From Pristionchus mayeri (lineage: Eukaryota > Nematoda > Chromadorea > Rhabditida > Neodiplogasteridae): a DNA stretch of 64,000 nucleotides. A program made the position numbers and the translations under genes. The number at the start of each line of letters is the position of its first letter. The stretch's first letter is position 1. The DNA is taken from the NCBI GenBank assembly GCA_036245805.1, contig BTRK01000003.1, positions 43,948,044-44,012,043 of the forward strand, in the 5' to 3' direction. Shown here piece by piece: positions 1 to 12,291 of this stretch. The notes beneath the pieces were generated by a model, which had not been told where the DNA came from, made no database searches, and was given only the letters and a program-made list of their open reading frames with translations.

Positions 1-1066
1 AATTATGAATAATACAAATAGTTACTAATATTGATATTTTTTTAAGATTGTGAGTTCGACAACAAAAACGGATAGCAAATGGCGGTTCGGAGTGGAGGGA
101 GCTCTAGATGGAAATGAGTTCGTTAGCGCCTGGAATAAACACTATCACGGGAATGAACTCAAGGTGAAAAGAATCTAAAGTTACCTGAGATACTTTCCAC
201 TGTATAGTATTCATACCGTTATCATTTCATAAACCCCCTCCACCGTATGAACACTAACATTATATTAATAGAACTGATCATTGTAGAAGTCTACCTATGG
301 TGAAAAAACAATTTCCGAATCCACGAATTTGCCTGTATCGAATATCAGAATTTGAAATTTCATAGTGCCATAATTTCACATATGATTTCGATCGATGTTA
401 TTGAATGAATAAGCACTGGCGTGGTCTCTCGAACTTTATTGAATACTCCTCTATCTCTATCTATATCTACACAGATTACCACTGTGTATACCTTTACAGA
501 TTACCACTGTGAGGAATTCCGTGCACTCTGTGACGTATACTGTCAGGAACGAGCGCGATGAAGAGATAGTGAGTATCAATGGACACAAGTACAGTGAAGG
601 GTGGGCGGCATCGGTTCAGTTCACAAATATTCGTCAATATGGGGTCGTATAAGAACCAATTTCTCCATTTGTTTTTGTTTTATTTTTTTGTTTCGTACAC
701 TGCAAATATTCGTTCTCTTGTTTATCTCACTTGTTGTTCAGAAATTTTCGACAAAAGTCATGCATATACGTCACTTTATTATTATGTTGCGCACTCTGCA
801 TTGACCCTTGCATCTTTATCTGCGATGCATTGTGCTTATAGCTATTACAAGTGGGGTTGCGAGCTGACTTAAGATGGTCATAAGCTCTGAGATGGAGGGG
901 GTCTGCCGGTCTCACCAACATAGGATTGTGAACAAGACTTGGACGGCTCACTACAGAGGGTGGCACAACTCTTCAAAATGATCGTATCGACTTGCAACTT
1001 TAAGGATGGCATACCTATGGCTAGGGTATGCTCCCACATGATTTGTTGTCGATAGCACGTTGTCAA
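1..1066. other. no gene recognised
   Basis: I see no convincing coding exon in this stretch. Open frames near 579-872 have no recognisable domain and no good splice context. It is AT-rich, non-repetitive DNA leading up to a short inverted-repeat element. Confidence 0.5.
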
Positions 1067-1310
1067 CGGAGGAGTAAACTCAAAATTCAATTTGTGAAGC
1101 TATCCTATACACTGCCTAGAGCTCCACAACGATAAGAAGATCCGAAATTTTCACATTGATATCTCCATTCCGAACATAGTTATAGCTAGTTGGCTGGGAG
1201 CCAGATCAGGGAAAGCTCAGGGAAGGGGGCGAGAAAGCACGCGATTTGAAGAGAGTGCGTCTCTAGGTGAAACATATTCCAACCGGGCGCGCGTTTCATT
1301 TATCCCTCCT
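1067..1310. mobile_element. TTAA-type MITE, copy 1
   Basis: This 244-bp copy aligns over its whole length with 42592-42836, including the internal text around GCTAGTTGGCTGGGAGCCAG. Its right end (CCCTCCT followed by TTAA) and left end (CGGAGGAGTAAA) are degenerate inverted repeats. The left TTAA is mutated to TCAA. TTAA target sites are typical of piggyBac-like families, so a non-autonomous element of that type is inferred. Confidence 0.7.
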
Positions 1311-3041
1311 TTAAAGAAATCTTTCTGTTTTTTTTGCTTTTTTCTTTCCTCTCTTTCTGCTCCCGATTCGATGCCAATGGCAACGCGATGCATCTGGATG
1401 GAAGAAGAGAGAAGGGACAGCCATTCCTTCTTTCCCCCCAACTCTTCAATTTCGCACTGTCCATTCATCCATTCTCTGCTTCCGCCTAATCTGGCTTCAC
1501 ATTTTAAAAATATTTCAGATGTTTGCACCAACCCCAACGAAATTTAATTATTTGAATTTCCAATGAATATAAAATATGCCTTCAAATGTACCATGAATAA
1601 TGTACATGGAGCACACTCGGTTCTGATCATTACCGGATCATGCAGAAGTTGTCTTGCTACATTCATGCCGATCACAGCAGATGGTTAGTCAAAATCAAAA
1701 AAAAAGAAAACCGATTCCAATTTGACAGGACCGACAAAGGGCGTGAATGATTTTGCTTAGCCACTCGACTGAGCTTCGCACCGCGACTTCCAAAATGTTT
1801 CGATTCATGCATGTCTTGTAATTAATCATCTTTTGTACGATGAAGGTACCGATGGCAGCAATGACGAAAATTACTATGTGTAATTTGCAATATATAATGG
1901 AAAAATCAACTGCACGGCCTAGATCGTTGAGATCTCTGCTTTCTTATTTCGATTTAGCAATCATGTGATTTGCTGCTCGTTCATCCTCGTTTGCGATCTA
2001 GACAAAATATACACACTGGTTGAACAAAAATGAATCAATGTGAGGAAAAACCAGTGCTTTTGGCAGTATCTTACGCACATCAAAATTCAGTCCGATTCCA
2101 CACTTTTCGCTCTCCCTCTGTGGATGCTTCCCCCTTACGCCGTTCAATCCTCTCGAACGAGTTGTCAATGGACACGTAACGCATCTGACTGGAAGAAGAG
2201 ATCAGGAAATTAGGCGTTCGCCAGTCTTCCTCTTCTCTTCCTAGCGATCTCTCCTCGCGCCGCCAATTTCCTCCTTCTCCCAACACATTATCCCCCGTTC
2301 TCCAGCCAATGGCCTTCCTCCCTCCACCTGTGATGAAAGAGAGCGCGGATTCGAGAGATTCTTATTATTCTCTTCCCATTCTCAGTCAATCACGGCCAGT
2401 GGGGCGGAGGCAGGAGAGAAAGGGAAGAGAGCTCCTTCAGTTGTTCTCATTCAGTCTGACTTTAGAGCCATTTTTCCATTCGCGCAACTTCATTGTGTAC
2501 CGTTGTTATCGTTAAGAATTGCAAAATTTAGTTAAATTGTGTTCGCATTCTAATTTTTCATGATTTAGTCTCATTCTTGCCGCGCAACTGTCTTTGATTA
2601 ATTTATCTCATAATCGCATACCTACATTGTAATCACTGTTCAGCTGTCTGCACCAGCTCGATGATATTCAACAACGAACAATATGCAAAAATAATATCAA
2701 TTTTCATCTACCAAAAATAAGTATGTGAAATTTGAATGCATTATGGAAAGGAGGTGGGGCTTAGAGTGATAGTGAATGAAACGTGATTTTACGTCAATCT
2801 TCATCAGGTGAGAGGTATCACGGAATTGGAGCCAACAGTAGTGATCCGAGGCGAGACCGAAGAGTCTGCCAAGCATCACACATCCAGAACAGGTCAGATG
2901 AGAGCAATGGTGTCATGCGACCTGTCATATATGAAAGGCTTTTTATATAAACATCGTCATGACGTCGCCATAGTTATCATCATACCTAGTGTTCACGATT
3001 GCATTTTGATTGAGTAGTTGCAGTTTGCATAATTTAGTCAC
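1311..3041. other. intergenic, no gene recognised
   Basis: No exon could be supported here. There are pyrimidine-rich stretches (about 1310-1500 and 2090-2300) and a weak foldback at about 2886-2993 that resembles the GATGAGAACTATGACGTCA family found elsewhere in the window. Short frames such as 2808-3017 have no domain and lie partly in that foldback. Confidence 0.45.
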
Positions 3042-4294
3042 TTGGGGCGGTATTCTTTCCTCGATTTCGGCAATGCCGAAATTTTCGGGATGCCAATGTT
3101 TAAACCAAGGATGGTAAAATATCGTGGAATCTTTTGGGATCGAACTATCACCCTCTGCTTACGAAGCGAGCGCGATACCTCTCTGAAATTTGGACCTGAC
3201 CAGTGAGAGTAGGGCGGCAAGAACGGATCACGAGTTGACCTTTTGACCCTCTAAAACGGGTCAGATACGGGTCGGTCAGACCCGTCGGATACGGGTCAGA
3301 AACGGGTCAAGGGTTAGAGCGAGAAAGGAAGAGGAAAACCGAGAGAGTGCGGTAAATGGAGAGAGCGCTGAGAGGCGAGTCTCTCGGCGCTCTCTCCCTT
3401 TATCACAGTCTCTCGCTCTTCCTCTTCCTTTCGAGAGGGAGTGAGAGCCGCTTCTAACCCGAAATTACGGGTCAGAACCGGGTCAGGGTCATAAAATCGG
3501 GTGACCCGGCGGAATGATGAATAGCGCGGGTCACCCGTGACCCGTTCTTGCCGCCCTAAGTGAGAGTGAAATGAATAAGGAATGTGGTACATGATTTTCG
3601 CTGAGCTATTTCAGTTCTTTTTATTGAATCTTTAAATGTTTCACTGCATCGACCGAGTAGAGAGGTCACAGTAACCGTGTGGCCGTACCGTAGTCATGGT
3701 GTCCATACTAGTGTTTGCCATTCGGGCGTTGCAATGCGGTGAGATCGTGACGTAAGATCGCGGGCTCCAACCTCTAATAGAGGGGAGGGTTGCAGAACCC
3801 GGAATGGTTCCATCTTCCTCGCCTGGCCTCCTGCCATATATAGTTCGCGTGATCTCGACAATATGGGTTCGAGAGAGGGAATGAGGTAGGCGAGGCAGGG
3901 TGCGGAGTTAGCAAACTCTATCCGATTCAACGCCATTACGGGCCCCGCAACCTACTTCATTCCTTTACGGGTCCTGCGTAACCGCGACTATTTAGTCATC
4001 CCTATGATATTCTATCGAGAGGCCACATTACCTTACTATAATAAAAATATAGCCCCACTTCACGAGCGCGAAAATCGTATTCCGAAATGCCGAAATCGTT
4101 GCCGCATTTCCTTTGTTCTCATTTCCCAATTTTCGTTACTCCGAATAGAGTTCTGAATTATTCCCCGTTGATTCGCTAAATTGTCCGGTCATTTTGCCGA
4201 AATTTTCGGAATAGGCGAGGCCGCTTTATCCTAGAACGTTCAGGCGAAATTGATTTCGGAACTTGCCGAAATTGATGAAAAAAATACCACCCCT
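3042..4294. mobile_element. degenerate inverted-repeat DNA element with nested insertion
   Basis: The ends are imperfect inverted repeats: GGGGCGGTATTCTTTCC then ATTTCGGCAA on the left, matching the complement of the right end, AGGGGTGGTATTTTTTTC then AATTTCGGCAA. Short copies of GCCGAAAT recur inside near both ends. No transposase frame survives, and a clear target duplication is not visible. A second element (3210-3558) is inserted inside it, so it is the older of the two. Confidence 0.5.
3210..3558. mobile_element. hAT-type MITE with 8-bp target duplication
   Basis: The termini are TAGGGCGGCAAGAACGG and its exact complement. They are flanked by the direct repeat AGTGAGAG at 3202-3209 and 3559-3566. 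An 8-bp duplication with TAGGG-type ends is the signature of hAT transposons. The interior holds about eight copies of a GGGTCA-like hexamer in both orientations and a long CTCTC-rich foldback. There is no coding capacity, so it would need a transposase in trans. Confidence 0.85.
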
Positions 4295-5558
4295 GACTCT
4301 GAATATAATAAGCTAAATGGTAATTGATTGAGCACAATTGCACATAAACGTGAGACTATAAGAAGCCTCAACAAGAAATTACAGGAAATACAGGAAATGA
4401 TCTTTCATCGATTTTGCGAAGCTTCCGTATACGTCTTCGTGTTTATGTCCATGATGATCATGCTGTCTGGACCATTCGGAGGGAAGTGTTCGCTACCACA
4501 TCTGCAATATATTACACGAAGACCAAGATACGTCCACATATACTTCAACATGATATTCGCTGGTCTGCAAAGGTCTGCAATTGTCATAATTACCCAAGTG
4601 CATATAATTTCATATTACGATTGTCCACTTATTGATGATCTTTTTTTCTTGTACACATGATAAATTATTACTGTTCAGTCCTCTCGAATTAGTTGTCAAT
4701 GACGACCCAATGACTTGTTATGGAAGAGAAAATAAATTATGCGTTCGCCAGTCTTCAGATTCCTTACCAGCTATAGCGTCCGGATTTCCTTAGCGCGGAG
4801 ATTGTCATTCTCCTTCCACCCCCATTATCTCGCCGTTCTCTAGCAATTACCTTGCTCTCTCCCTATTCCATGCACTTTATCGCTTTGTCTGCCCGAGAAG
4901 AAAGTGAGCGAAATGGCCAGAGTCCATTAAGATGGACTGAGAATGGACTCAACGATCTCAACGAATGGGATGGATTCAGGGTGCAATTAGAGAAACTAGT
5001 GGAGAGCACCCTCAGTCGAGTAATCGTCTGACTCTCTTATATTTGCATGCTCTCTCGCTCTCGCTCTAACCTGCGAGAGATTGTGTAAAATGAAGAGAGT
5101 CATTGCTCCCTCACTATTTCTCCTTCAGCCTGTCTATAGCCGTGTTTCCGTTCGCGCTACTGCCATTGCTCCTTTTTTCACATACTCGATTTTTTTCGAA
5201 AATTTAGTTTGCAGTTGTATATACCACCTCGAAGGCACTTTAATTTTAAAAAGTTCTACGCCTCATCAACCAAATACAGTATGTGAAACTTGAATCGGTT
5301 ATGGAAATCAAGTGAGAGAATTGTTAGGGCGCTATGGACTAGTGAATGGAAATTTATGTGCGTTTACGTCAATCATTAAGGGTCATGAGATCATCGACAT
5401 TTGGATCCCCCCTCAATTTCCGTCCATCATTGAGGGGTTGAGCGGTCGAAAATCAGTCAGGAATACCTAGAAATGAGCGGGGTATACGAGTAAGGTGGGG
5501 GGGGGGGGTGGGCCAAATATCGAAGGTTCGCCGAAATTTGAGTTGATTGTGCAAAGTA
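4295..5558. other. intergenic, no gene recognised
   Basis: Nothing coding is supported. A segment at 4350-4660 weakly resembles 7237-7340 (shared words such as AAGCCTCAACAAGAAATTACAGG), which suggests an old dispersed repeat. A hairpin lies at 5022-5110, and a run of G residues precedes the mariner insertion. Confidence 0.45.
5022..5110. repeat. CTCTC-core hairpin, copy 1
   Basis: The arms begin GTCTGACTCTCTT and end AAGAGAGTCATTGCTCC. The stem contains GCTCTCTCG opposite CGAGAGA. It belongs to the same foldback family as 27465-27557 but is more degenerate. Confidence 0.6.
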
Positions 5559-6808
5559 TTAGGTTGAACAGAAAGTCTTTATAAACTTTTTATTTCCCTT
5601 CTTCTGACAATAAAGCGCAAAAGCGAAATCAAACGTATTCACCATTGTTATCTACGACAAATCTCCAACGTTCAGGCAACTTATGGATTCCCTCCTTATA
5701 GAACCCATCTCGGCGCGAATCAAAATATTGCTTGAGTGCGGCCTCGATCGCCCCACGGGAAGTGAAGGATCTCTTATCGAGATGACGAGTCAGATCCGAG
5801 AACAACCAATAATCCGAAGGGGCCAAGTCAGGAGAATACGGTGTATGAGGGAGAACCATCCAGCCATATTTGGACAGCTCATGCTTGACCTGCCGTGCAA
5901 CATGTGGTCGGGCGTTATCGTGTTGATTGTACACTTTCTTGCCGTTCAGGGCAGATTGTGCGAATTTCTTCTTGAGATTCCGTAGTTGTTTAGTGTAGAC
6001 ATATCCAGTAATAATCCGCTTCTCGGGTAGGAGCTCCCAGTAAATCGGGCCATCCACTCCCCACCAGGCAGAGAGCAAGATTTTCATAGGGTGAAGGTCA
6101 GGCTTTGCGACGCCCTGTGGGGTCTCATTGGCATCCACCCACTGTGCCCTCCTATGGTGATTCTCATAGCAGGCCCACTTCTCGACCCCTGTTATGAGAC
6201 GGTCCAACCATCGATCTCCAGCGTGAAAAGTGAGTAGAGAAAGGGAATCGTCGACACGGTGGTCAAATTGGCCTTGGGTCAATTTGTGGGGTATTAAACG
6301 GCCTAGCTTCTTCTTCTTGCCAATGGAGACCAATCATTTTACGATGGTGCTTTGCGATACCCCAAGTGTGGCTGCCATGTCGCGGGTATTTGGAAAAGTT
6401 CCAATTCCACTACGATCCGTAGCGCATCCAAATCCAGCTCGGGTGGCCTCCCAGACCGGTCATGATCATCCATGGAAAAGTCCCCCTTCTCGAAGAGTTG
6501 GTACCAATTGGGCATGGTCTGGTAGTGAGTGGCATATGAATCGTACACTTCAGCCAAATGACGTTCCTATTACTTCATTGTAGTGTGAGAGAGGAATACG
6601 AATAACAGAACGTTGCGGATGTGCAAGGCCGTGGGAACAAACATCGTGGTCTTACTAGTGGCAGAATGAAAGGCGTGGAATGGGGAGTTGTTGACCACAT
6701 AGTCCCTTTGTCATGTGTTATTCACTAGAGGCGAGGGAACACCAAAGGTCTCGTGCACTGAGCAGTGATCGAGCAAAACAGTTTATAAAGACTTTCTGTT
6801 CAACCTAA
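5559..6808 (-). mobile_element. mariner transposon, inactive copy
   Basis: The element is 1250 bp with perfect 28-bp terminal inverted repeats beginning TTAGGTTGAACAGAAAGTC, flanked by TA at 5557-5558 and 6809-6810. TA duplication, this length and the TTAGGTTG ends are standard for mariner elements. It carries a damaged transposase on the minus strand. Perfect ends with a dead gene suggest a fairly recent insertion of a copy mobilised in trans. Confidence 0.95.
5629..6557 (-). pseudogene. mariner transposase, broken
   Basis: Mariner transposases cut and paste DNA using a D,D34D catalytic triad. The N-terminal part (HTH region, LFEKGDFSMDDHDRSGRP) and the C-terminal part are in different frames, joined by a frameshift near 6380. 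An in-frame TGA at about 6334-6336 sits just before LVSIGKKKKLGR. The second Asp is present in QHDNARPH and the third in YSPDLAPSDYW. The first is lost: the usual TGDEKW motif reads TGVEKW, a single GAC to GTC change. The copy therefore cannot make active enzyme. The C-terminal half is otherwise intact through RWRFVVDNNGEYV. Confidence 0.95.
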
Positions 6809-6810
6809 TA

Positions 6811-7466
6811 AGTGAGAGAACGATTAGGGTGATGCGGATCACGAATGTGAATTTATGCGATTTTATGTAAATGATGAGTTTAAGGTAGAGTCAAACGAAA
6901 AAAAATGAGATACATTTACTTTATTTGACATATTCAGTTGAAATCCGTGCAATAACCATCAGGACATAAACGTGAATGAAGTCGGCTCAATATAGAAGAC
7001 GCTCCTAACGTGATAAAACAAGCCACTAATGTGAGTTGTGTTTTTCAAAATGCAGACGCATGTGTACCGTGTTTCGGGGGAAGCTTTAATGAGGGGGAAA
7101 TTTGTCACCCCAAATCCGGATGTGCACCCGAAACGAGACTCTAGCATACATATGTACCCTCCCAGATCAGTAATTAGCGATTCAGGAATCTAATTCAGCA
7201 AATAATGAATTCAAAATGAATCGCTTGAACCAAACTCTAAACAATCAACATCATGAAACAAAGAGCCTAAACAAAATCTTACAGGTCATATTCTGCTCAA
7301 TAATGATGAGGATGACTATGAGATATGTATGGACAGTGCGAAGAATTGAAGAAGGCTGTATGGTTATTGATGTTTATTATTGTTGTTTTTGTTGTTTTAT
7401 TGTTATTTTGCTGATCATAAAAACTTAATAAATAACCACCTTACCACAGCGTACAATTTAAAACAA
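6811..7466. other. intergenic, no gene recognised
   Basis: This stretch lies between the mariner element and the 3' end of pseudogene A1. No exon is supported. The interval at 7237-7340 resembles 4350-4450. Confidence 0.45.
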
Positions 7467-10001
7467 TCAACTACTTTTCGCCCCTGCATCACCCTCCTGT
7501 CCTCCATTCGCAAAAGTCCTCGTCTCTGCTTCTCCTCCCCCATCCACTTTCTTATCTTCCTTCTCATCATCCTTTTCACTGTCCTGCTTCTCCTCTCCCT
7601 TCTTATCATCAGCCTTCGCCTTCCCATCCTCAGGTTCTGTTTCTTCCTTCTTCTCATCCTCCTTATCACCCTCTGTGTTATCCTCTTCCTGTGTGACATC
7701 TTCCTTCTTCTCCCCATCACTCGTCTTCCCTTCTTTCGCCTCTTCCTTCTGCTGCCCCTCCTTTTCCTCTTCCTTCTTCTCAGTGCCCTTCTGCCCCTCC
7801 TCTGTTCCGCTATCTTCCTCCTTCTTCACTTCTCCTCCTTCATTCGTCTTCTCCCCTTCCTGTTCATGATTACCCTTCTCCTCAGTCTTATGCGTTTTTC
7901 CTTCATGTTCATGTCCATTTCCTTCTTCTTTCTCCTCCTCCTCCTCTTCTTCCTTCTTCTCTCCCCCCTCCTTCTCATGCAAGGGTTTCTCTTCTTCTTC
8001 TGGCTTCTGATTCTCCGTCATCGTTGATTCAGTGGTGGTCGCCGTCGTGGGCCTAGGTCGAGTAGCTCCAGGAGCAAAGACCACCTTGACCATCTGCCCC
8101 TCGTATTGATTCGTTACTCGCTTGCGAAGGAGAAGCTGCAAAAAAGTTTGAATTTCGGGTAGAAATACCATTTATCAAAATTGAAAGACTTGGTCTTTCA
8201 CTCTAATGCAAAATCATCACCTCCTGCCATTTAATTGACTTTATTTCTAATAAACAGAGTCCGAGTCAAATTATTAAAGTTAAAACATCAACCAATCAGT
8301 CATTCAAAAATTACCGGAAAGAGGTAGTTCAACTCGGTTCGGATGAAGGAATCGACCAGATGGAAAGTCTTAAAAGCGGAATCCTTACAGCAGAAAATAC
8401 GCTGACCGTTGGCGCAAGCACTGAAAAATTGTTTTGAATTAGAAATGCATTTGTTTTTATCATGTTACAACCCCTTTAAAATGTGAAATTTTCGATTTTT
8501 TTGGGCCTGGTCTGGCATTTTTCGGAAAGTGCACCACAGCCCTTTATATTGGGCCAAATATCAGCACTCGGTATGGGAACTTCACCTGCGAAATATTGAG
8601 GGGGTTGCAAAAAAGCCATCCGTCGACACCTCCCAAACGGTACGTTTTCTCGTGGAATGTCTCTTAATCTTTTCAATTGTCAGTTGCCGTCGAGCTAAGA
8701 GGAGGGAAGTGAGTGGGACACTCCTAGTTTTCCACGCTTACTCACTGTACTGTGATCTCCATCTAGCATCTTTGATTTCTTAGTTTAACCAGTTGTTATC
8801 CTAAGTTCCGCCCATTCTAACTGCTTAACAACTGTTCAAAAAGCAGCTAAGTTGGAAAAAAACTAAAGATGGTTTCCTCCAACCAGTTGGCTGAGAATCT
8901 GATTGGATTATTGGACTAAAACTATAGAATTTTCAAATTGACGAACAACGTGGGAATGGTGCGGTTCTTGTCATCCTGTGTCGACGCACTCCACACACGC
9001 GCGACTTCGTGACGCCATTCTGAAAAAAAATTATTTATTTATTAAATTTAATTAATTAAATAATTATCATACATAGTTTATTTGCATAACACTTGCGTAA
9101 GGAATATTAACTTTATGTAATTACTTTTGTTCGACTACGCTCAAAATAGTTCGGAAATTACTGTTGTTTATGTATTTTGTTTTAAAAAACGTTAGGACTT
9201 AGTCATGTTTGCCGCTCTTAAGGAAATACCCTTTTCTAATAATATCATTGTTCATTTGCGATTGGCGTCAGAGCTGCCGCTATTTAGGTGGAAGGGGTCT
9301 GAGGCTGGGCTTAGGTTTAGGCTTGTTTACTTGTCTATGGACATCTCCTGATGTCGTTAAAGCAGTGCACATTCGGAGGTCCAGACCAAAGACACGGCGC
9401 TTTGTCCCAATCATCCCGTTGGTGTAAAAATCCCTGAAAAAAAATGTTTATGCTTGGCATTACAACGATGTTACGAGTTCTAAATAATTGTATAAAAATT
9501 CGAAAAAAAATCGCCATTTTTGGTTCATCAATGAAGACATCGGGTTCGCAGCAAAGCCGAGCCGTCACATATGCGTTGTCGTGTTGAGGCTTGCACGCCA
9601 GCTCCCTAAAATGATCTCTCTCTCTCTCTCTCCATCTCTCCCTCTCTCTCCCTCTTTTTTGTACGACATAAAGTATAAAGTATATATCAGAACAGCAGAA
9701 ATTGTAATTAACTTCGAAATTCCTTCTCACGGAGCGATGGAATCTAAACTTAGGCTCAGGCATATTCCCGAACAATGAACAAACTCGCACGAAACCAGAG
9801 TATATTCCAACAACCGATGATTAGAACATTGGCTTGATTTTTTTAATGTGGCGTACATTTATACATACCATCTTTTCTTGCGAGTAAAAGTTGGCTGAGC
9901 AGTTCTTCCTATGAACATCCCGACTCGGGGTGAAGGACAATCGACGGGCTTACAATTCGGGTTAATCAGATTAACCTGTAACGAAGGCAATGATACGATA
10001 T

Positions 10002-10078
10002 GACACTAGATCAGATGAGAACTATGGCGTAATGCCGACATGGCGGCACGACAGCATAGTTCTCATCAGGCCTAGCAC
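10002..10078. repeat. foldback of the GAGAACTATGACGTCA family
   Basis: The arms CACTAGATCAGATGAGAACTA and TAGTTCTCATCAGGCCTAG pair with each other. The loop is GC-rich. It lies in an intron of A1. Confidence 0.75.
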
Positions 10079-10187
10079 TATTAGAGATTATTGCATCTAT
10101 CGCTTAACATGATCTTCCAAATCAATTGTTACTATGTGCTTCAACGATATAGCATACATACATACATATTTATTCAAGAAATCAGGG

Positions 10188-10241
10188 TCTGGGCCTGTTG
10201 AATGTTCTGGGCCTGTTGAATGGTCTGGGCCTATTGAATGA
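10188..10241. repeat. 18-bp tandem repeat, three units
   Basis: Three consecutive 18-bp units begin TCTGGGCCTGTTGAATG. The third differs by one internal base. It lies in an intron of A1. Confidence 0.9.
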
Positions 10242-10380
10242 CGATATAGAATAGATTACAGTAAAGGCTGGATTATCGTGTATGGTTTATTAAGGTATTT
10301 ATTACAGTATTGCTGCTATCCGAAAGCGAGTCACGTGTGTGCACAACCGGAATAAACGGAAACTACAGTCTAATATACGA

Positions 10381-10468
10381 TACTAGGCCGGATGAGAACT
10401 GTGACGTCATTCCGCCTTTGATACGTGAAGGAAAGTTTGACGTAATAGTTCTCATCTGACCTAGTGCC
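10381..10468. repeat. foldback of the GAGAACTATGACGTCA family
   Basis: The ends ACTAGGCCGGATGAGAACT and AGTTCTCATCTGACCTAGT pair. Both arms carry a TGACGTCA-like core. It is absent from the matching intron of A2, so it was inserted (or lost) after the duplication. Confidence 0.75.
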
Positions 10469-11209
10469 TAGTAAACATCCGTACAAAAATCGCCTATTCC
10501 GTGTTTACTAATTGCAAATATACTTTTCTCTATCGTAATCGGATCAATAAAGTGATATTTATAATGAAACTCACTCGTTCGCTGAACCATTTGCAGCCCT
10601 GGAAATGTTGTTTTTTTGGAAACCAAGATTTTTTTAAAAATTATTTTGGAATCCCAGCAATTAATGGGTCAGAGATACAGCTCGTCTATGAGAAAGGCGT
10701 ATTAAGGCGATCATTGTGCTAGGAATGTATTTACGCACATATAGATATGTTGGTCGTAATAAATTGCTTACATATTTGTAATGAAATATTCGCGATACCA
10801 ACCGGGCCTAGTGTACAACACAAGTCTTGAATTCTAAATTGAAGTCGGGTATTCGCTTCTTTTCGTGAGAGTTCCTAATGTAATATTAGGTCAGGAAAAT
10901 TATGCTTTTTCAATCAATATTTTACTCACATCTGGTATAACATGTATAGGGAAGAGCGAAGTGGGCCGCATGTAGGAGTTTGGATACGGCCATCCCGTTG
11001 TGTTCTACCGGCTCACGTTCCACTTAAATTTACCCAACATCCTTCAAATTATTTGAATTACCGCGTGTGCCTGATCACGGCAAATGGTATGAGAGAGTAT
11101 GAAACAACAAGAGAGCGGGTGTGATCAGACTTTAATAATAGAGCATAGCTTCCTCTCCTTTTTTCCATCCCCTGTACATTATTGCTATGTTATTTGATAA
11201 ATGATATTC

Positions 11210-12291
11210 GGCCTGTTTAATCTGTCAGAAATGTGCGAGAAAAAGTTGCGTAAAAAGTTCGCGAATTTCTGATTCTCTCCATTTCGCATGCTCTCTCTCT
11301 TTCTCTAACCAGGTCGATGAAAAGTTCACGAACTTTTCGACGAACTGTGTTCGAAAATCATACTTTTCTTTTGTTTTACTTACTTTTATAAACTATTTTT
11401 GCTTTTAACTTATGATTTCTTATAATGACAACCTTCCCTTAGCTGGAATAGCTTCAGAATACAGCGTAGTGAAAGTAAACACGGTTGGAGTATTTTTTTC
11501 GAAAATGGGTCACCACTTTCCCCACCCTGTAATGTCAAGCTATTCCATCAGAGGGAAGGTTGTTCTTATACGCAGTCATAAGTTAAGAGCAAAAATAATT
11601 GATAAAAATAAGTAAAACAAAAGAAAAGTACGAATTTCGAACGAATTAATGCCGGTTTTTAACGAACTTTTCAAGGAGCTGCGTGAAAAGTTAGAGAAAG
11701 GCGAGAGAGCACGCATTCTTGAGAGAGGGAAAAGGAAGTAAACAATCACTGCTTCCTTTTCCCTCTCTCAAGAACGCGTGCTCTCTCGCCTTTCTCTAAC
11801 TTTTCACGCAGCTCCTTGAAAAGTTCACGAACTTTTCGACGAACTATGTTCGAAATTCGTACTTTTCTTTTGTTTTACTTATTTTTATCAATTATTTTTG
11901 CTTTCAACTTATGACTGCTTATAAGAACAACCTTCCCTCTGATGGAATAGCTTGACATTACAGGGTGGGGAAAGTGGTGACCCATTTTCGAAAAAAATAC
12001 TCCAACCGTGTTTACTTTCACTACGCTGTATTCTGAAGCTATTCCAGCTAAGGGAAGGTTGTCATTATAAGAAGTCATAAGTTAAAAGCAAAAATAGTTT
12101 ATAAAAATAAGTAAAACAAAAGAAAAGTATGATTTTCGAACATAGTTCGTCGAAAAGTTCGTGAACTTTTCAACGACCTGGTTAGAGAAAGAGAGAGAGT
12201 ACACGAACAGGAGAGAATCAGAAGTTCGCGAACTTTTGACGCAACTTTTTACGCAACTTTTCTCGCACATTTCTGACAGATTAAACAAGCC
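11210..12291. mobile_element. 1.08-kb palindromic DNA element
   Basis: The two halves are near-perfect inverted repeats of about 500 bp meeting near 11750. The ends read GGCCTGTTTAATCTGTCAG and its complement with one mismatch. Each half contains a second inverted repeat built on ACCTTCCCT and AGGGAAGGTT. The apparent mirror-image proteins at 11412-11615 and 11875-12078 come from this symmetry and are not real genes. A 185-bp element with the same ends lies at 51189-51373. No transposase is present. Confidence 0.85.

Noticed and set aside
7380..8027. Leu/Phe-rich 215-aa frame on the plus strand
   Set aside because: It is the antisense of the Lys/Glu-rich tail of A1, which has matching exons and phases.
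11412..11615. Open frame of 67 aa repeated in mirror at 11875-12078
   Set aside because: Both copies are created by the 1.08-kb palindrome; no domain and no partner outside the element.
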